DNA from: Albugo candida
Lineage: Eukaryota; Oomycota; Peronosporomycetes; Albuginales
Direction: 5' to 3'
DNA length: 64,000 nucleotides
Assembly (NCBI GenBank): GCA_040437565.1
Contig: JBDOQK010000042.1
Span: forward strand, 248,001 to 312,000
The position numbers were made by a program, and so were the translations under genes. The notes beneath the pieces were generated by a model, which was not told the origin of the DNA, searched no databases, and worked only from the letters and a program-made list of their open reading frames with translations. Numbering within the stretch: position 1 is the first letter of the stretch; the number at the start of each line of letters is the position of its first letter. Shown here piece after piece: positions 1 through 11,942 of this stretch.

Positions 1-2523
1 TGCTAACTATTATGCGGCAAGTCCGATATCGACGCCGCTTGTGTAAAGCTGAAGTATCGTGGACTATAAAAGTATTTTTGCGAAGTATTCAACCGGCATT
101 TCTAGCAGACGCACCCTACAAACAATGTGAATACCGCTTTCACTTCTCCGTAATCGGTCTCGTCTGTCGCCTCCTGCACTCGGAATGCAACCTTTCCGAG
201 GCTGCCAGAGACCTGGCAACAATTCCCTAGCAACTTAAGCATAGTACTGACATCTGATGCTTGCAGTGCGATCGGGAAGAATCGGTTTGAAGCTTCTCTT
301 GCGCGTACTGTTACAACGCAAGCGGGCACAATTGTAAATACTCGAAGAACTTGAAAAATATCGCTTGACTGTTGCTTGAGTGTTGCTCATCCGTATACTA
401 AAAGAAATCTACACCTAAGATCTTTTGTGCGAACGTATTCCTAAGTACACTTGACATTTCCCTTCCGACCTAAAACCATCATTCCCTCACTTCAATGAAG
501 TTTCTCAAGTTATGAAACTCTATATTGTCGCCACTTTCGGGTTCTGCTAAATCCAAATAACAAGTAGCTTCAGCACATCCTCATACATTATCGACAAAAA
601 CTCCATCCAGTCCAACGAACAGCTTGACGCCCTTCTTGTAAATCTCTCACTTCTCAATCTTTTATCAGCGTATGGTGCATCCGAGCAATTGCGTGCGTGC
701 CTTTTCTACCGCCAACAACGCATACTTTTCAGCTTATCCATTCGTGTAGGTTGATTTTCAATAGTTTACTGGAACAGTGATAAAAATAGAGCCACTTCTT
801 GATCTCCGATTCTCGCTCGTGAATTAGACTCTATGCATCTACCCACTCAGCATCTTCAATGTAAGAACATTGTAACAAGAAAGCCATCACGCTACGATTC
901 GGTGATCTTGCCATCCGTGATACTATACTTGGTCTGTTCGGCCGAATTCAATTACCTTTTCATTGCTCATTACATCCCATTGCCAGCACATGCAATATTT
1001 AACAGTAAGTTCTCCTCCTCAGTTTCCTGCTGCCGCTCGACGAAGAGGAAGATCTTGTTCAGATTAGCTGATACATCTTCGATCCCATCTGCTTATCCAT
1101 TTTCAGCAATCGCCACCAATAAATGTACCAAACAACGATTTTGCTCCAATTGTGAGGTTATGATTCTTCGGAATTCAATTAAGTCAACGCGTAGTGGATG
1201 TCAGTAGAGACACATTCACATTCTGTATATATTCGTCTAGTCAAATTTCGCTTCGCAAAGAGAATTTCGCAGATCGGCATCCGAAGTTGAGCTCCCATCT
1301 CAAAATTTTTAAACGCGCTATACAGCGACTCGAATGGCTTTATAAGCTTTCCTGTAATCTACAGAGCATATGCCACGATATCTGTGTATCCAAAAAACAC
1401 TCTTCTTCAGGTATAAAGTCCGTTAAGACCGTAAAAATCGTTTTTGTTCATATTTCGGTAGTTTCCAATAAATGAGAAACGATCGAGCATTCATTAGGAA
1501 CACGATCGTCTATTACTTGTAAGAGGCCCTTTGAAAGATAGTATCGTGTATACCTACGTAAAAAGCGGTAATCGGTATCATTGGTATTTCACTCGCAGAA
1601 TATAAGTAGCGCTAGCCAAACTTAAGTCGGAATTGGGGTACATAGAGTCGTATTTCTCAAATTTGGCTCGATGATTGTTATATAATTGAAATGCATTGAT
1701 GGTTTCGTACATACGTCGCGATAAAAAATTTCGAGTTCTCTGTTACGTCGCACTTTGACTGGTGGATCTGCCGCATAAGTCACTCCAGAGACATGTTCAT
1801 ACCGCACAAGCAAAGAGAAGAATTGATCATTCAAATTGTTTTCAGCTTTCGCTATCTTTTTATTTCGCTGTCTTTTTTTTGTATGACTTAAGGCTCGCTC
1901 GTACAGCATACATTTGCTACTCGACTACATCACATTCGTCATTTTGGTCATTTTGGTCACTAGTACCCATTGACCACCTCATCACAACTAGCCAATCTAC
2001 TGGACTGCACGTTGGGGCCATCTATGATTTTATAGTAGATTTATGAACTCTGTCGACATCCTAAGCAATTTCTATGCCTCTAAAGCCACCTCAGTGGACC
2101 ATCCCATCAGCTCATTTTGATTATTTGGTGAGATCGCACATAAGTACGCCGATTGGCTGGATAGTCAAGTCTTACGAACCTATCGATAAGTAGGGAAGAA
2201 CTTTAGGAGTGAGCTTGACTTCTGCATTTGCATTGCAACTGCGTGTAGGTTTTCGCATTCTCTATATTCATTTTCATATATCTTTCGATATTGAATTACA
2301 ACAATCAACATGTCCGTATTCTTTTTCCATACAAAATAAGAGAAAAGCGAAATTACTCGTGCTCTGCACCTCCTTATCTGTGTATACTATACGTCCATTA
2401 TACAAAATTATATGCGCCTCATATGATAAAATAAGTAGCGTAATCCAGTTAGTCTTCTACTAAATCCTGTACCTATCGTTCTTCTATCAGATACATAACA
2501 TTTCTCATCAAGAAAGCAAAAGA
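1..2523. other. gene-poor stretch upstream of NFS1
   Basis: No coding region with a recognisable domain was found on either strand. The open frames here are short (under 125 codons), low in conserved motifs and not linked by convincing splice sites. No tRNA-like or rRNA-like sequence was noticed. A CCAAT-type motif, gattggctgg, lies near 2153. It resembles motifs repeated in the inverted-repeat elements further along the window. Confidence 0.5.
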
Positions 2524-3996
2524 ATGAGTGCTCTGTTCCGATTGTGTAACCGCGCCAGTGGGAAATGGAAAGTAAGAAAATATTACAACGTGACCTCTCT
2601 TCACTCCGAAAACGACACTCATCATATCAAACATGTGAGTCCCGTGAGGCAGTACAGCTCCGATCAACGTTATAAAGCGGTTAATCCCGTTCCATCTGAC
2701 ATTCTCTCAAATATCGGTTCAAGTACGGTTTTCTCACCAGGTTTTGCGGCCAAAGAAGATGACAAGCGCTCCGTGAAGGGAAAAGCAGCCTATCTCGATC
2801 TCCAGGCGACCACACCCTTGGACCCTCGCGTGTTGGACGCCATGATGCCATCACTGACCCATGCGTATGGAAACCCACACTCTACCACACATGAACACGG
2901 ATGGGACGCCGGTGCAGCGATTGAAAAAGCACGGGAGCAAGTGGCAAATTTGATACATGCGAGTCCAAAAGAAATCATTTTCACATCGGGAGCGACAGAG
3001 TCCAATAATGCGATACTCAAGGGAGTTGCTCATTTCAGTAAATCCAAGAAACGTCATATTGTGACCACACAAATCGAACATAAATGTGTCTTGGACTCAT
3101 GTCGCATTCTAGAAATGGAAGGATTTGAAGTTACGTACCTTCCGGTACAATCGAATGGAATTATCGACCTCAAGATGTTGGAGGACGCGATCCGTAGTGA
3201 CACTGCTTTGGTATCGGTGATGGCAGTTAATAATGAAATTGGAGTATTGCAACCAATGGAACAAATTGGGACGATATGTCGCAAGCATAAAGTGTTTTTT
3301 CACACGGATGCGGCACAGATGTTGGGGAAATTACCAATTGATGTAGATGCAATGAAAATTGATGTGATGTCACTTTCAAGTCACAAGATCTATGGTCCCA
3401 AGGGAATTGGAGCGATGTACGTACGACGACGACCCAGGGTACGCTTGGAACCGATAATTTCGGGCGGGGGACAGGAAAGGGGATTACGAAGTGGTACTTT
3501 AGCTACGTCCCTTTGTACAGGGTTCGGGAAAGCATGTGAGTTGGCTGGGGCGGAAATGGAAAATGATCATCGATGGGTTAAACATTTGAGTGACAGATTG
3601 TACCAGGGTATCACTTCGCGCATTCCAGATGTTATACTAAATGGGGATCTGAAGCAGCGATATCCGGGCAATCTCAACTTTTCGTTTTCGTATGTGGAAG
3701 GAGAATCACTGTTGATGGCATTGAAGAATATCGCTGTATCCTCTGGCAGCGCATGTACCAGTGCGTCCCTTGAACCGTCTTATGTTCTACGTGCCATTGG
3801 GGTCGGTGAGGAATTGGCACACACTTCGTTACGTTTCGGACTGGGTCGTTTCACCACTGAGGAAGAAGTTGACTTTGCACTGGAAATGTGTGTCACTCAT
3901 GTCAATCGCCTCCGTGAAATGAGTCCGTTGTGGGAATTGGTACAAGAAGGCGTGGATTTGAAATCCATTCAATGGTCGCAGGATGCGTCCCATTAG
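2524..3996 (+). CDS. NFS1: cysteine desulfurase NFS1 (mitochondrial)
   Basis: A 490-residue, intronless class V aminotransferase-fold enzyme. It removes sulfur from cysteine as an enzyme-bound persulfide, which feeds Fe-S cluster assembly on ISCU and tRNA thiolation. The family motifs are clear: the segment around [37 protein letters not shown], and the PLP-lysine motif [10 protein letters not shown] with the lysine at about residue 288. The mobile catalytic-loop cysteine is in [15 protein letters not shown], at about residue 411. The C-terminal [18 protein letters not shown] tail is typical of eukaryotic NFS1 and contacts the scaffold. The first 90 or so residues are rich in Arg, Ser and Lys before homology begins, consistent with a mitochondrial presequence. 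The ATG at 2524 is the only sensible start. Length matches the family (about 450-500). Confidence 0.96.
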   Translation: MSALFRLCNRASGKWKVRKYYNVTSLHSENDTHHIKHVSPVRQYSSDQRYKAVNPVPSDILSNIGSSTVFSPGFAAKEDDKRSVKGKAAYLDLQATTPLDPRVLDAMMPSLTHAYGNPHSTTHEHGWDAGAAIEKAREQVANLIHASPKEIIFTSGATESNNAILKGVAHFSKSKKRHIVTTQIEHKCVLDSCRILEMEGFEVTYLPVQSNGIIDLKMLEDAIRSDTALVSVMAVNNEIGVLQPMEQIGTICRKHKVFFHTDAAQMLGKLPIDVDAMKIDVMSLSSHKIYGPKGIGAMYVRRRPRVRLEPIISGGGQERGLRSGTLATSLCTGFGKACELAGAEMENDHRWVKHLSDRLYQGITSRIPDVILNGDLKQRYPGNLNFSFSYVEGESLLMALKNIAVSSGSACTSASLEPSYVLRAIGVGEELAHTSLRFGLGRFTTEEEVDFALEMCVTHVNRLREMSPLWELVQEGVDLKSIQWSQDASH

Positions 3997-4731
3997 GTCA
4001 TAATTTGATAACCTGTTCGTATCAATAAAGTTAAAAAACTCATATCTTACTCCAATCGTTACGTAACCTTTAATCGAGAATTTTTCTAACGTGATGGCCG
4101 AAACTGTCGTTCTTCTAGAATAAAGCGATAGAAATCGTCCTACAAAAGTAAAGATCGTGATGCAAAATGCTCTATAGAAATGAACAATGGTGTTTTTTGA
4201 CATATCCTGCAGCTTACTGTCGTATCAATTTATACAACGTTAAACTTGATAGGTTGTCACGCAATCGAGCTAAATAATGGATAATCTCATGATATAGGGG
4301 TACAGGGGATGGGTATCATGGCACGCACTCGTTTCACGTATTTTACCAGCGTGTAAGTAACCCGAGCAACAATCACACATAAACGTAGTCGTATATTGAT
4401 CCCTCATCCTCACACAAACACCTCGCAACGACCGTGAATAGGTGATGGTACGCACTTTGGAGAACACTGACGTACACCCAGCACGTATACAGTCATTGCG
4501 ATATCTTATATGCTTGTGTATGCAGCTAACTCGAGTCACACTCTACGACAAGTGGCGACAGCTACGATACCATGGATAGGTACCATTTTTTTAATGTGCC
4601 AGTTTTCATGGAAAGTACTTGTTGAACTTGGGAGACATTAGGTACCAAGAATAAAAAGAAAAATAAGTTCCAGTGTAATTTTAGTGCCAAAAAAGAAAGC
4701 AAACGCAAACGCAAAACCCAATCACGATCGT
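3997..4731. other. intergenic, NFS1 to PDZ-like gene
   Basis: No supported gene. The minus-strand open frames at 3829-4203 and 4270-4539 have no recognisable domain, and the first overlaps the NFS1 coding end. The stretch ctttag-like at 4676-4683 (attttag) could be a 3' splice site for the following gene. Confidence 0.4.
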
Positions 4732-5382
4732 ATGTGGGTGCCTAAACGGTTTTTGTTATTGTTTAAAAGCAAGAGGAAACGTAAACCATCCAACGTGACC
4801 ACATCTGCGATCAAACCGATACAAAAGTCAAGAGAATCAAGCGCACGACTTTCGAGATCGTCACATCAACCTCCAGTAGTGGAAATCGTCTGGAACGGAG
4901 TTTCGCATTTGGGGTTTACACTAAAACGAAGACGTAACGGAGAAGTTTTGGTGGGACGAATCAAAGACGCATCGGTTCCATTATCTGTCGGTAATGTGCT
5001 CATTTCCATTGGTGGAATTTCTGTCCAGCGACTTAGTCGAAAAGAACTCAAATCTCTCATGATTCACATGTCGAAACCCCTCCTTCTAGTATTTTCAACC
5101 AATCAAGGAACCGAACGACGAGAACGTATGTCTACCAGAGTACATGAGGAAACGCGCGCACTCGACAGCTTTTATGGCGATTTTATGCGAGAAAGTGTAT
5201 GGGATGAGCGCTTATCACAATCACACTCTTCGTATTACTATGCAGATGCCCATGATCCTCATGACCGCACGTCGAATCTCCGAAGAACTTGGGTTCACGA
5301 TGGCGAAAGTAATGGACATCGGACGATTCATCAACCAATACGCAAAAGCGCGCTATTTGTGCGTGGAGGAATCGTAGTATGA
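4732..5382 (+). CDS. small PDZ-like domain protein
   Basis: A 216-residue protein counted from the ATG at 4732. The open frame runs upstream to 4684, but only through a GTG; AG at 4682-4684 might instead be a splice acceptor, so a 5' exon is possible. The N terminus is very basic (KRFLLLFKSKRKRKP). Residues about 50-125 read as one PDZ domain: the HLGFTL stretch fits the GLGF carboxylate-binding loop, followed by VGNVLISIGGISVQ (typical GD/xLLxVNG-like turn) and a KELKSLMIH helix. The C-terminal 80 residues are Ser/His/Arg-rich and have no recognised fold. PDZ domains bind C-terminal peptide tails, so a scaffold or adaptor role is an inference. No partner is indicated by the neighbours. Confidence 0.6.
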   Translation: MWVPKRFLLLFKSKRKRKPSNVTTSAIKPIQKSRESSARLSRSSHQPPVVEIVWNGVSHLGFTLKRRRNGEVLVGRIKDASVPLSVGNVLISIGGISVQRLSRKELKSLMIHMSKPLLLVFSTNQGTERRERMSTRVHEETRALDSFYGDFMRESVWDERLSQSHSSYYYADAHDPHDRTSNLRRTWVHDGESNGHRTIHQPIRKSALFVRGGIVV

Positions 5383-8300
5383 GCGTGAGGTTTTTTAATT
5401 ACAAGCACGGTACTGCTGTATCGATACTAAACTTAGTATTAGACGATTGCTTATATTTATACGAAAAAGAGAATTTTCAATTTAGCACGTCGTTCATCAC
5501 TTCGTCTCAGGTGTTGGAAATAACGTGCAATGGTTTCAAAACCAATCGGTTTGATGAAAATGAGCAACTTGATTGGCTCAGGCTTGTTTTATTCAAAACA
5601 TAATTGCCGTTTCTAACCACTCATATCGATTTCACACATATCCTCAGCTTGTGCATTGTCCCTCAATCACTAGTCACTGCATAAAATAATAAGTGTACCA
5701 TTTCCGATACAATCGCGTCGATGCAAATGTATTAAGCGGCTGCGCAGCAAGACAGGCGAAAGAAGAGGCAATGACATGCGCATAGCCATTGCGTCTGTTG
5801 ACCTGTTTACAATCAAATTCTTCTGACTGCTTCAAAATTCTTCGGAAATTTTTCCACTGTAAAACACGGAGTCACAAATGTTGAAAAACTAGAGAGCCTA
5901 TATTAATTGNNNNNNNNNNNNNNNNNNNNNNNNNNNNNNNNNNNNNNNNNNNNNNNNNNNNNNNNNNNNNNNNNNNNNNNNNNNNNNNNNNNNNNNNNNN
6001 NNNNNNNNNAATGCAGTCTAATCTAGGGAAAAGTAGACACTAGGATTTGAGGATCCAGGAATCAAGTTCAACACACTCAGCTAATGGCAACAAAGAGTTG
6101 ACTTCGTGACACGAAATGCGATAACGGTATCGTCAACAGGAACGCCTCTCGCCGGTGTGCAGTATGCAGCGGCGCATGTACTTTTTTTTGATCAACGGAT
6201 ACACGCGGTGCAATCTGTGGAAAAGATAACGATACGAAAATCTCAACAGAAGACGTGAGGGAGGTTATGCGTTGATGCGAACTTTTGTACATAAAATAAT
6301 TTGGAAGATGTGATATCATAACATAACATAACCGGAATAAAGAGCATGAAACTTCAACTTGTGAAGAAAGAATGATTGTACATTCAGAGCAGAAGCATTT
6401 TCAAGGGTAAGGCTGAAGAATAAGTGGTTGCTCGCATGGAAATGATCACATTACGAGCCACACACATATCTGCGTACAATGAGCCTCATTTTGTAAAGGC
6501 ATTTGCATCACTACGCAAGCGTTATCAGGCGTCATGGGTGACTGGATAAACCAACCAAAGCTTCGTGTTTGAATGTAAGCGCGTCATCTATGAAGACGAA
6601 TTACATGTGAGGATATTCCACTCACAAGTTTTAGTTTATAGTAAATGTACCAATGGCATGTCGCTCAGACCATCACTCTCAAAAGAGTAATACGAAGAAC
6701 ATCTCACTTCGAGTCGGATTATGAATCCTGAAGAAAAAATGTGCATTCGAGGCACTTAATGTATCATTGACACCAGTATTTGCCCTTCGCGTTTATTACT
6801 CGCAGTGTATCGTCAACAAAGACAGCTACTCCGATTTTATTGCTACATTCAGAGTGAAGCCTTTCGTCACACCTTTTAACCGTAACCAAAGCGTAGAACG
6901 CCTGATTACTGGATACTAATGAATCAAAATAAGACAAGCTCATTTTGGTCGTCAGAGAAGCTAAAGCATCCATCAAAGCACTTTTGATGCCAAAATTGTT
7001 TGCCGGACGAGTGATTTAGCATTCAATGTCAAGTAGCACTAATGCCATGCAAATAAATGGTACCTCAAGTCGTATGCGATGGTGAAAATGCAGCTCATGT
7101 CAGAGGCCTTCATCGCGCACGAAATTCGTACAAGTACTCACCGATGTGGGTATGCTTCATATTGCTGATGTCTTTCAGACTCCACAGGTGACTACATTTG
7201 ATATCATAGTCGTAAATGCGCAAGAAAACAACTTTCAAACAACGAAAGAATTCAATCTCCTTCGGAAGAGACAGTAAAGCCTTTAGAAATTGGCAATATT
7301 TTCTTGAAAATCTGTAAAAGAGCGTCAGAGTACATACGGGATGATAGCCATGCGAGAAACATGAATCATGTATGATATCATCAATGCTTACATCCCAACA
7401 TGAGCAGAAACAAGAACAATGATTGATGCAGATGCGAAGCATTAGCGAAGCTGTCAACTTGCTTAATCCATTCCAATATAAAGCACTCAATGCACGCACA
7501 GAGCGACTACTTGTGAGACGCTCTTCCAACTCAGACTCTGTCGCTCATTTGCTCATGTCGACTTGTTGCCCGACCCGTCAATGACACTAACCGATCGTGG
7601 AATGACCAGTCTTCTCGTCTACCGATCGCTGATAGGATTTGTTGGGTGGTGAATGTCCGCGGCATACCCAGTAGCTATCAGTAGCCGAATACCAAACATC
7701 TTTACAAAGTCGTACTTATAAATAAGACGGAAGACTCTTGTTTTAGAAAAGCTGTTAGTCACTCCAACTAAACTGTGATGCGTAATCGTTCTCGGTATTA
7801 ATCGTTATTGTGGAGTCGTTAGCACTGCCATTAAAACAACCTTCACTTGGAACGCGCTTTCCGCACACGCTCCTAATAGAAAAACTGTTAAGCGAGCGAT
7901 TCACATTACAAAATGATGTGTGTGTGTGCTTCAAATTCAGCGTATCGACGTGACTACAGATCTCATACAGTGTGTAATATGAAGTGTACAGGCTGCCAAC
8001 ATGACATGCAAGTAATCAATGGAGCTCCTCGATCAAGTGTCGCGCTGGTTCTCATCCTGATGGAATGAGTTCGTGTGACTTGGAAATTCGATCACTGCAT
8101 ATCATTCGCTCATCTGGGACATGTAGTTCAGAGCGAACCAAGGTGTCTTCATCTCTAGGAATGACTTCGCGAAAGTACCAGATTCAATATTATAGCTCTA
8201 TCGAATCACATTTAGATACGTTGAACGCAGTCGGAATGCCCCGTTAGATTATCATTAGTGTTTGCCGACCTGTTTAGGAAGAATATTTGGATAACTGAGG

Positions 8301-8878
8301 TGAATGACGGACAAGCGACAGGCGATCTCGGGGAATTGAGCATATAGTTCAAAAATCTTCAATTCCTTCACAGCTATAGGAATTTGAAATAAATCGTGTG
8401 ATTCATGCACGCACAAGACACTACAAATGTCAGCTTTGATGTCATGTTGTTATCTCAATAGCTGAGATTGATCTACATAGAGACGGAATTGCCCATCGAT
8501 TTCACGAATGTGAATCCAAAAAACCGCTGAGGTTACTGGATGAGTCGACTTCTATACTTGAATGCATCAACGCAAAGCTTGAGCTTAACCATCACTTGGC
8601 CAACAACTATCTATACTCAATAGTGTTCAAAAAGAATTTGTTCCACGTGACTTCTGCAAAACCGTTTGATTGCAGTTTGTTTACAGAGGAATAGTCATAA
8701 CCGTGATCAATTCGCTACTGCATAATGATTAGTAATAACGCTGATATGTATTAGAATGTTCTTGAGAATATACGCGTTCTTTTATTGGAAAGTTTTCGGC
8801 GGAACTTTCTCAGAGATATTATAAATATCAATTGCATGGTTGTAGTCCTCACTTTGGATTTGTAAAAGTACCAGAACA
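5383..8878. other. gene-poor stretch with assembly gap
   Basis: Holds a 100-N gap (5910-6009) and scattered short open frames (largest 139 codons, minus strand, 7110-7529), none with a recognised domain or convincing splice structure. I see no tRNA, no long tandem repeat and no inverted-repeat element here. Confidence 0.45.
5910..6009. other. assembly gap (100 N), no flanking repeat
   Basis: Run of 100 N. Unlike most gaps here, the flanks do not obviously repeat each other. Confidence 0.95.
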
Positions 8879-9168
8879 ATGAACTATTTTCTCTTTTTAG
8901 TGGTGACGATGCTTGGAGCCTCTTATGTATCTGCAAATTCCGGTGAGTATTTTTTTTACATGGAAGAAAAATGGGATGAAATTTATTTCTTGATGCCATA
9001 AATTCAATAGATATGCAATCAGAAGATACGATGCTCAAACAACAGCTTTCGTTCGATGAAGAATCTCCGGCTGAGCAGGCTGAGCAATTTGACCTAGAGC
9101 AAAGCCGTTTTGGAGGTCGACATGGTGGATGGAATGGACGTCGTGGTGGAAGACATGGTCGCTGGTAG
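8879..9168 (+). CDS. small secreted Gly/Arg/Trp-rich protein, copy A
   Basis: A two-exon gene: exon 1 8879-8942, phase-1 intron 8943-9010 (gtgagt...caatag), exon 2 9011-9168, giving 73 residues. The first 20 form a signal peptide (MNYFLFLVVTMLGASYVSAN). Next is an acidic stretch (SEDTMLKQQLSFDEESPAEQ) ending in EQSRFGG, then a basic tail GRHGGWNGRRGGRHGRW. Exon 1 length (64 nt), intron phase and the segment order match the minus-strand paralogue at 38856-39278. The tail contains one GRR dibasic site. It is not a family I recognise. It may be a secreted peptide precursor, a cationic antimicrobial-type peptide, or a host-directed effector; these are inferences. The splice prediction is strong because two independent loci conserve it. 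Confidence 0.75.
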
Positions 9169-9635
9169 TTTGTAAATTGCAAATGAATGACATGCTACTT
9201 GCGTTGAAGTTGTGTTTATGTCCCTTGCAATACTTTACATGTTTTTGTGTCATAAAAATCTTTTCGAGTAATCGCTGCCCATATCATCGTCTTTTTTTCG
9301 TTCCCTCTATCAACCATTCGCTCGATACAAACGTATGCAACCAAAGCAGCAATATTTTCTCACTCGCAACTACGCGTCACAATGCACTCTTCCCTTTTTA
9401 GACTGAACAACTTTGGTATCCTGACATGGATAAATACTCTATATGCTACGACTTGAAGTCATAGAAGTTACAAGATGTGCAGAGACTGCCAAAGTTTGTA
9501 GAAAATAATTTAGGCCTTTTAAATAGAAGAGATGCTATTGATGAAGCGCTCCTTGCTTTTCACGAAAAATATGCTTCTCCATCTAAAAAGACAATTATTG
9601 ATCTTTTCTACACGGACTTTGTTTTTATAGTGTTT
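9169..9635. other. short intergenic stretch before inverted-repeat element
   Basis: No supported gene. A plus-strand open frame of 79 codons (9477-9716) starts here and runs into the left arm of the inverted-repeat element at 9636. Its first 50 residues are not a family I recognise. Confidence 0.4.
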
Positions 9636-10356
9636 CATGTAAGTACTATGGGAGCCGCTATGGCCACAGACAATTCATCTAACCAGTCACAGCTCACAAA
9701 ATTATATTGTTACTAAGTACGCCAGAACTGACGAAGCAGCAAATGAAAATCATACCTTTCGCTCAGCCGACCCCATGTGGTGACATTTTTCAACATATCT
9801 ACCGGAAGATCTCATATTACACCCTTCGGAAAGTATTTGAACAGGTTAGTGTATAAATATTCCCTTTTTCCTACGTGTTTTTTCCAATCACTAAAGTTTC
9901 GCAATGGCAGCTAGAAAAAGCTCGATGTCCAATGGCAACCGGCGCGAAGCCATGCTCTTCTACTTATATTACTAAATACTTTTAATTCTAAAAATAGAAT
10001 TTATATAAGCAAACAACAAATAATTTCTTTAAAAAAAAACGATTTTTTATTTTTCTTAACAGCAACAGCGACCTTTCCAACATCGTAATCCTTAGAGTGT
10101 CTACTATCAACCTACCATATACAGATTTCAGAAAAAAGACCGTACCTGCGCTAGAACAATATATCAAAAACAGCGTAAGAAATAGATTGAGCTCGTGTAC
10201 AAAAGTAGACAAGTGACCTGATTGGCTAGCATACTTAGCATCAATTCAATTTTGTGAGCTGTGATTGGTTAGATCAACTGTCTGTGGCCGTACTAGTTTT
10301 GTCTGTGGCCGTAGTATTTATGTATAGCCATAGCGGCTCCCAAGTACTATACATGG
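9636..10356. mobile_element. non-autonomous inverted-repeat (MITE-like) element 1
   Basis: About 720 bp bounded by long imperfect inverted repeats. The left arm reads catgtaagtactatgggagc and continues through ggccacagac and aaccagtcacagctcacaaa. The reverse complement of the right end reads catgtatagtacttgggagc and continues through the same blocks over about 100 bp. The right arm carries an extra partial duplication of gtctgtggccgta. No transposase frame is present, so movement would have needed an enzyme encoded elsewhere. Superfamily cannot be assigned because the target-site duplication is unclear. Confidence 0.7.
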
Positions 10357-11942
10357 TAAAGAAAGTGATTTTCTCACAGTGAGGTCTACATGCCCCAAAA
10401 TTCAAGAAATGGTAATGTATCCGTAGAACAAATTTAGAAAGACACGGACATCGCCAAGAATCTTCGCTTTCCGGATCAATGCTACATGTAATCTCATACT
10501 GCTTCGTAAGAAGAAGGGTGTAGGTTCCAAAGAAATGAAATTACGCGCTAGAGCACGCACAAAGGTATAAATAGGGTGCCATTAAGACCGAAAAAAAACA
10601 AGCATCTACCAGACTGCTACAAGCATCTTAATTGACATAAAGTGGTTTTTGTATCAAAGTAAATTGTGTAAAATGGTTGAATGGATATCCGCTGGCTATT
10701 TTGAAGTTCTGTAATGATCAAAATTTAGGTGACTGGTACTAGTTCTTGCGTTATACACCGAGATCAAAGTAAGCTCATGACTGTTTATTGCATCACGCTC
10801 ACGCGCCAACAAGTATCCATCTATGCGCTCTACGACTTGTGGACGTCAAGACACTCGGACCAAACACTTGAAATAATCCGGTCAACTCGTTCGATCTAAA
10901 TAGAGGGGAACCCACTGATTCCCACACGTTTTTTCATAAATCTTTCTCACATTTTTACGCTCAACACGCTATTTCAGCACACACAGACAATCTTAATAAT
11001 CGCTAAGAGTGCTTGGAGTCGTCGGGTTTGGCGCGTAGGAAACTTCCGTCTTCGAATTGGATAAACAGAATGCCAGGATATGTTGTGACAATGGTTTCCT
11101 GAACGAAAATTGCAGACATTCTCTTCAAAAATAATCTCACTCGTAAACAATTAGTACAAGAAGTATAGTTTTGTAAAATACCTTCTCGAGTTGTGTAAAT
11201 GCATTTGTTTGATAAAAAAACGAGACATAGGCATGTCAAATTCGAAACTCGTTCATTACTTTGTATACATCGTCTTGAACGTGGTCCAACCCTTGTGAAT
11301 GACTAGAGCACCTGTTCCTCATCACGTACGCACCAAAAGCGCTTCTTACTCTAACACAAAAGCAGTCAAGTCTCAGAGAACGTATCACGTCGTCTCGCTC
11401 GGGAATTTGGTGCAATACATAATTATAATTCTCGGTACCTCTGTCATAAAGTGATGAGGTATCAGCAATCACACGGAAATGATCACGCACGTATGTCGAT
11501 AGGCACCTAGTACGTTGCAATGGGATAACGTAGTTTATGGATTACCTTACATCATGGTATCCTCGGGTATCGATACTTTGCCCACCATAGGATCTGTACT
11601 ACCATCTACATATTTCGGTTCTCTAAACATGGTGGCCAATGACATGAGACGATCTCTATCGCAAATTCTTCTCAAGGGTGATACAGTCTGATCTACGGCT
11701 CACTGAGAAAAGATTTTGCTATCTTTTCGTGGCTTTAGCACTACTACGGACGGATATCCCTCATTACTAGAAACACCAGAAATTGCAGAAATTGCAGAAA
11801 TTGCAGAAATTGAGAACGTAAAACAAGCCGCTGCACCTAATATATCTTGACGTTGGCAGATATTGAATTTTCTGCAGTAACTGTCCATCGTACACGAAGA
11901 ATAACGAAGACTTTAGTTAGCCAAAGAGAAAAGAGCATACTT
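10357..11942. other. gene-poor stretch with unassigned minus-strand frames
   Basis: No recognisable gene. On the minus strand a chain of short open frames (11700-11888, 11236-11520, 11003-11239) has protein-like composition, and possible splice sites lie between them. They might be exons of one weakly conserved or decaying gene. The frame at 11700-11888 contains a 9-bp tandem repeat. I cannot name a family, and I could not settle on exon joints. Confidence 0.3.
11779..11811. repeat. 9-bp tandem repeat (gaaattgca, about 3.5 copies)
   Basis: Perfect short tandem array of gaaattgca. On the minus strand it would encode repeated Ile-Ser-Ala in an unassigned open frame. Nine-base units keep a reading frame, but coding status is unproved. 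Confidence 0.8.

Noticed and set aside
7110-7529. 139-codon minus-strand frame as a gene
   Set aside because: No domain, no splice context and Cys/Ser-rich chance-like composition.
8751-9182. A 143-codon minus-strand frame rich in Pro and Arg opposite the secreted protein A
   Set aside because: It is the antisense shadow of the Gly/Arg repeats. The plus strand has a signal peptide and a conserved intron.
11003-11888. A multi-exon minus-strand gene built from three short frames
   Set aside because: Exon joints were not convincing and no family was recognised, so it was left as unassigned sequence.
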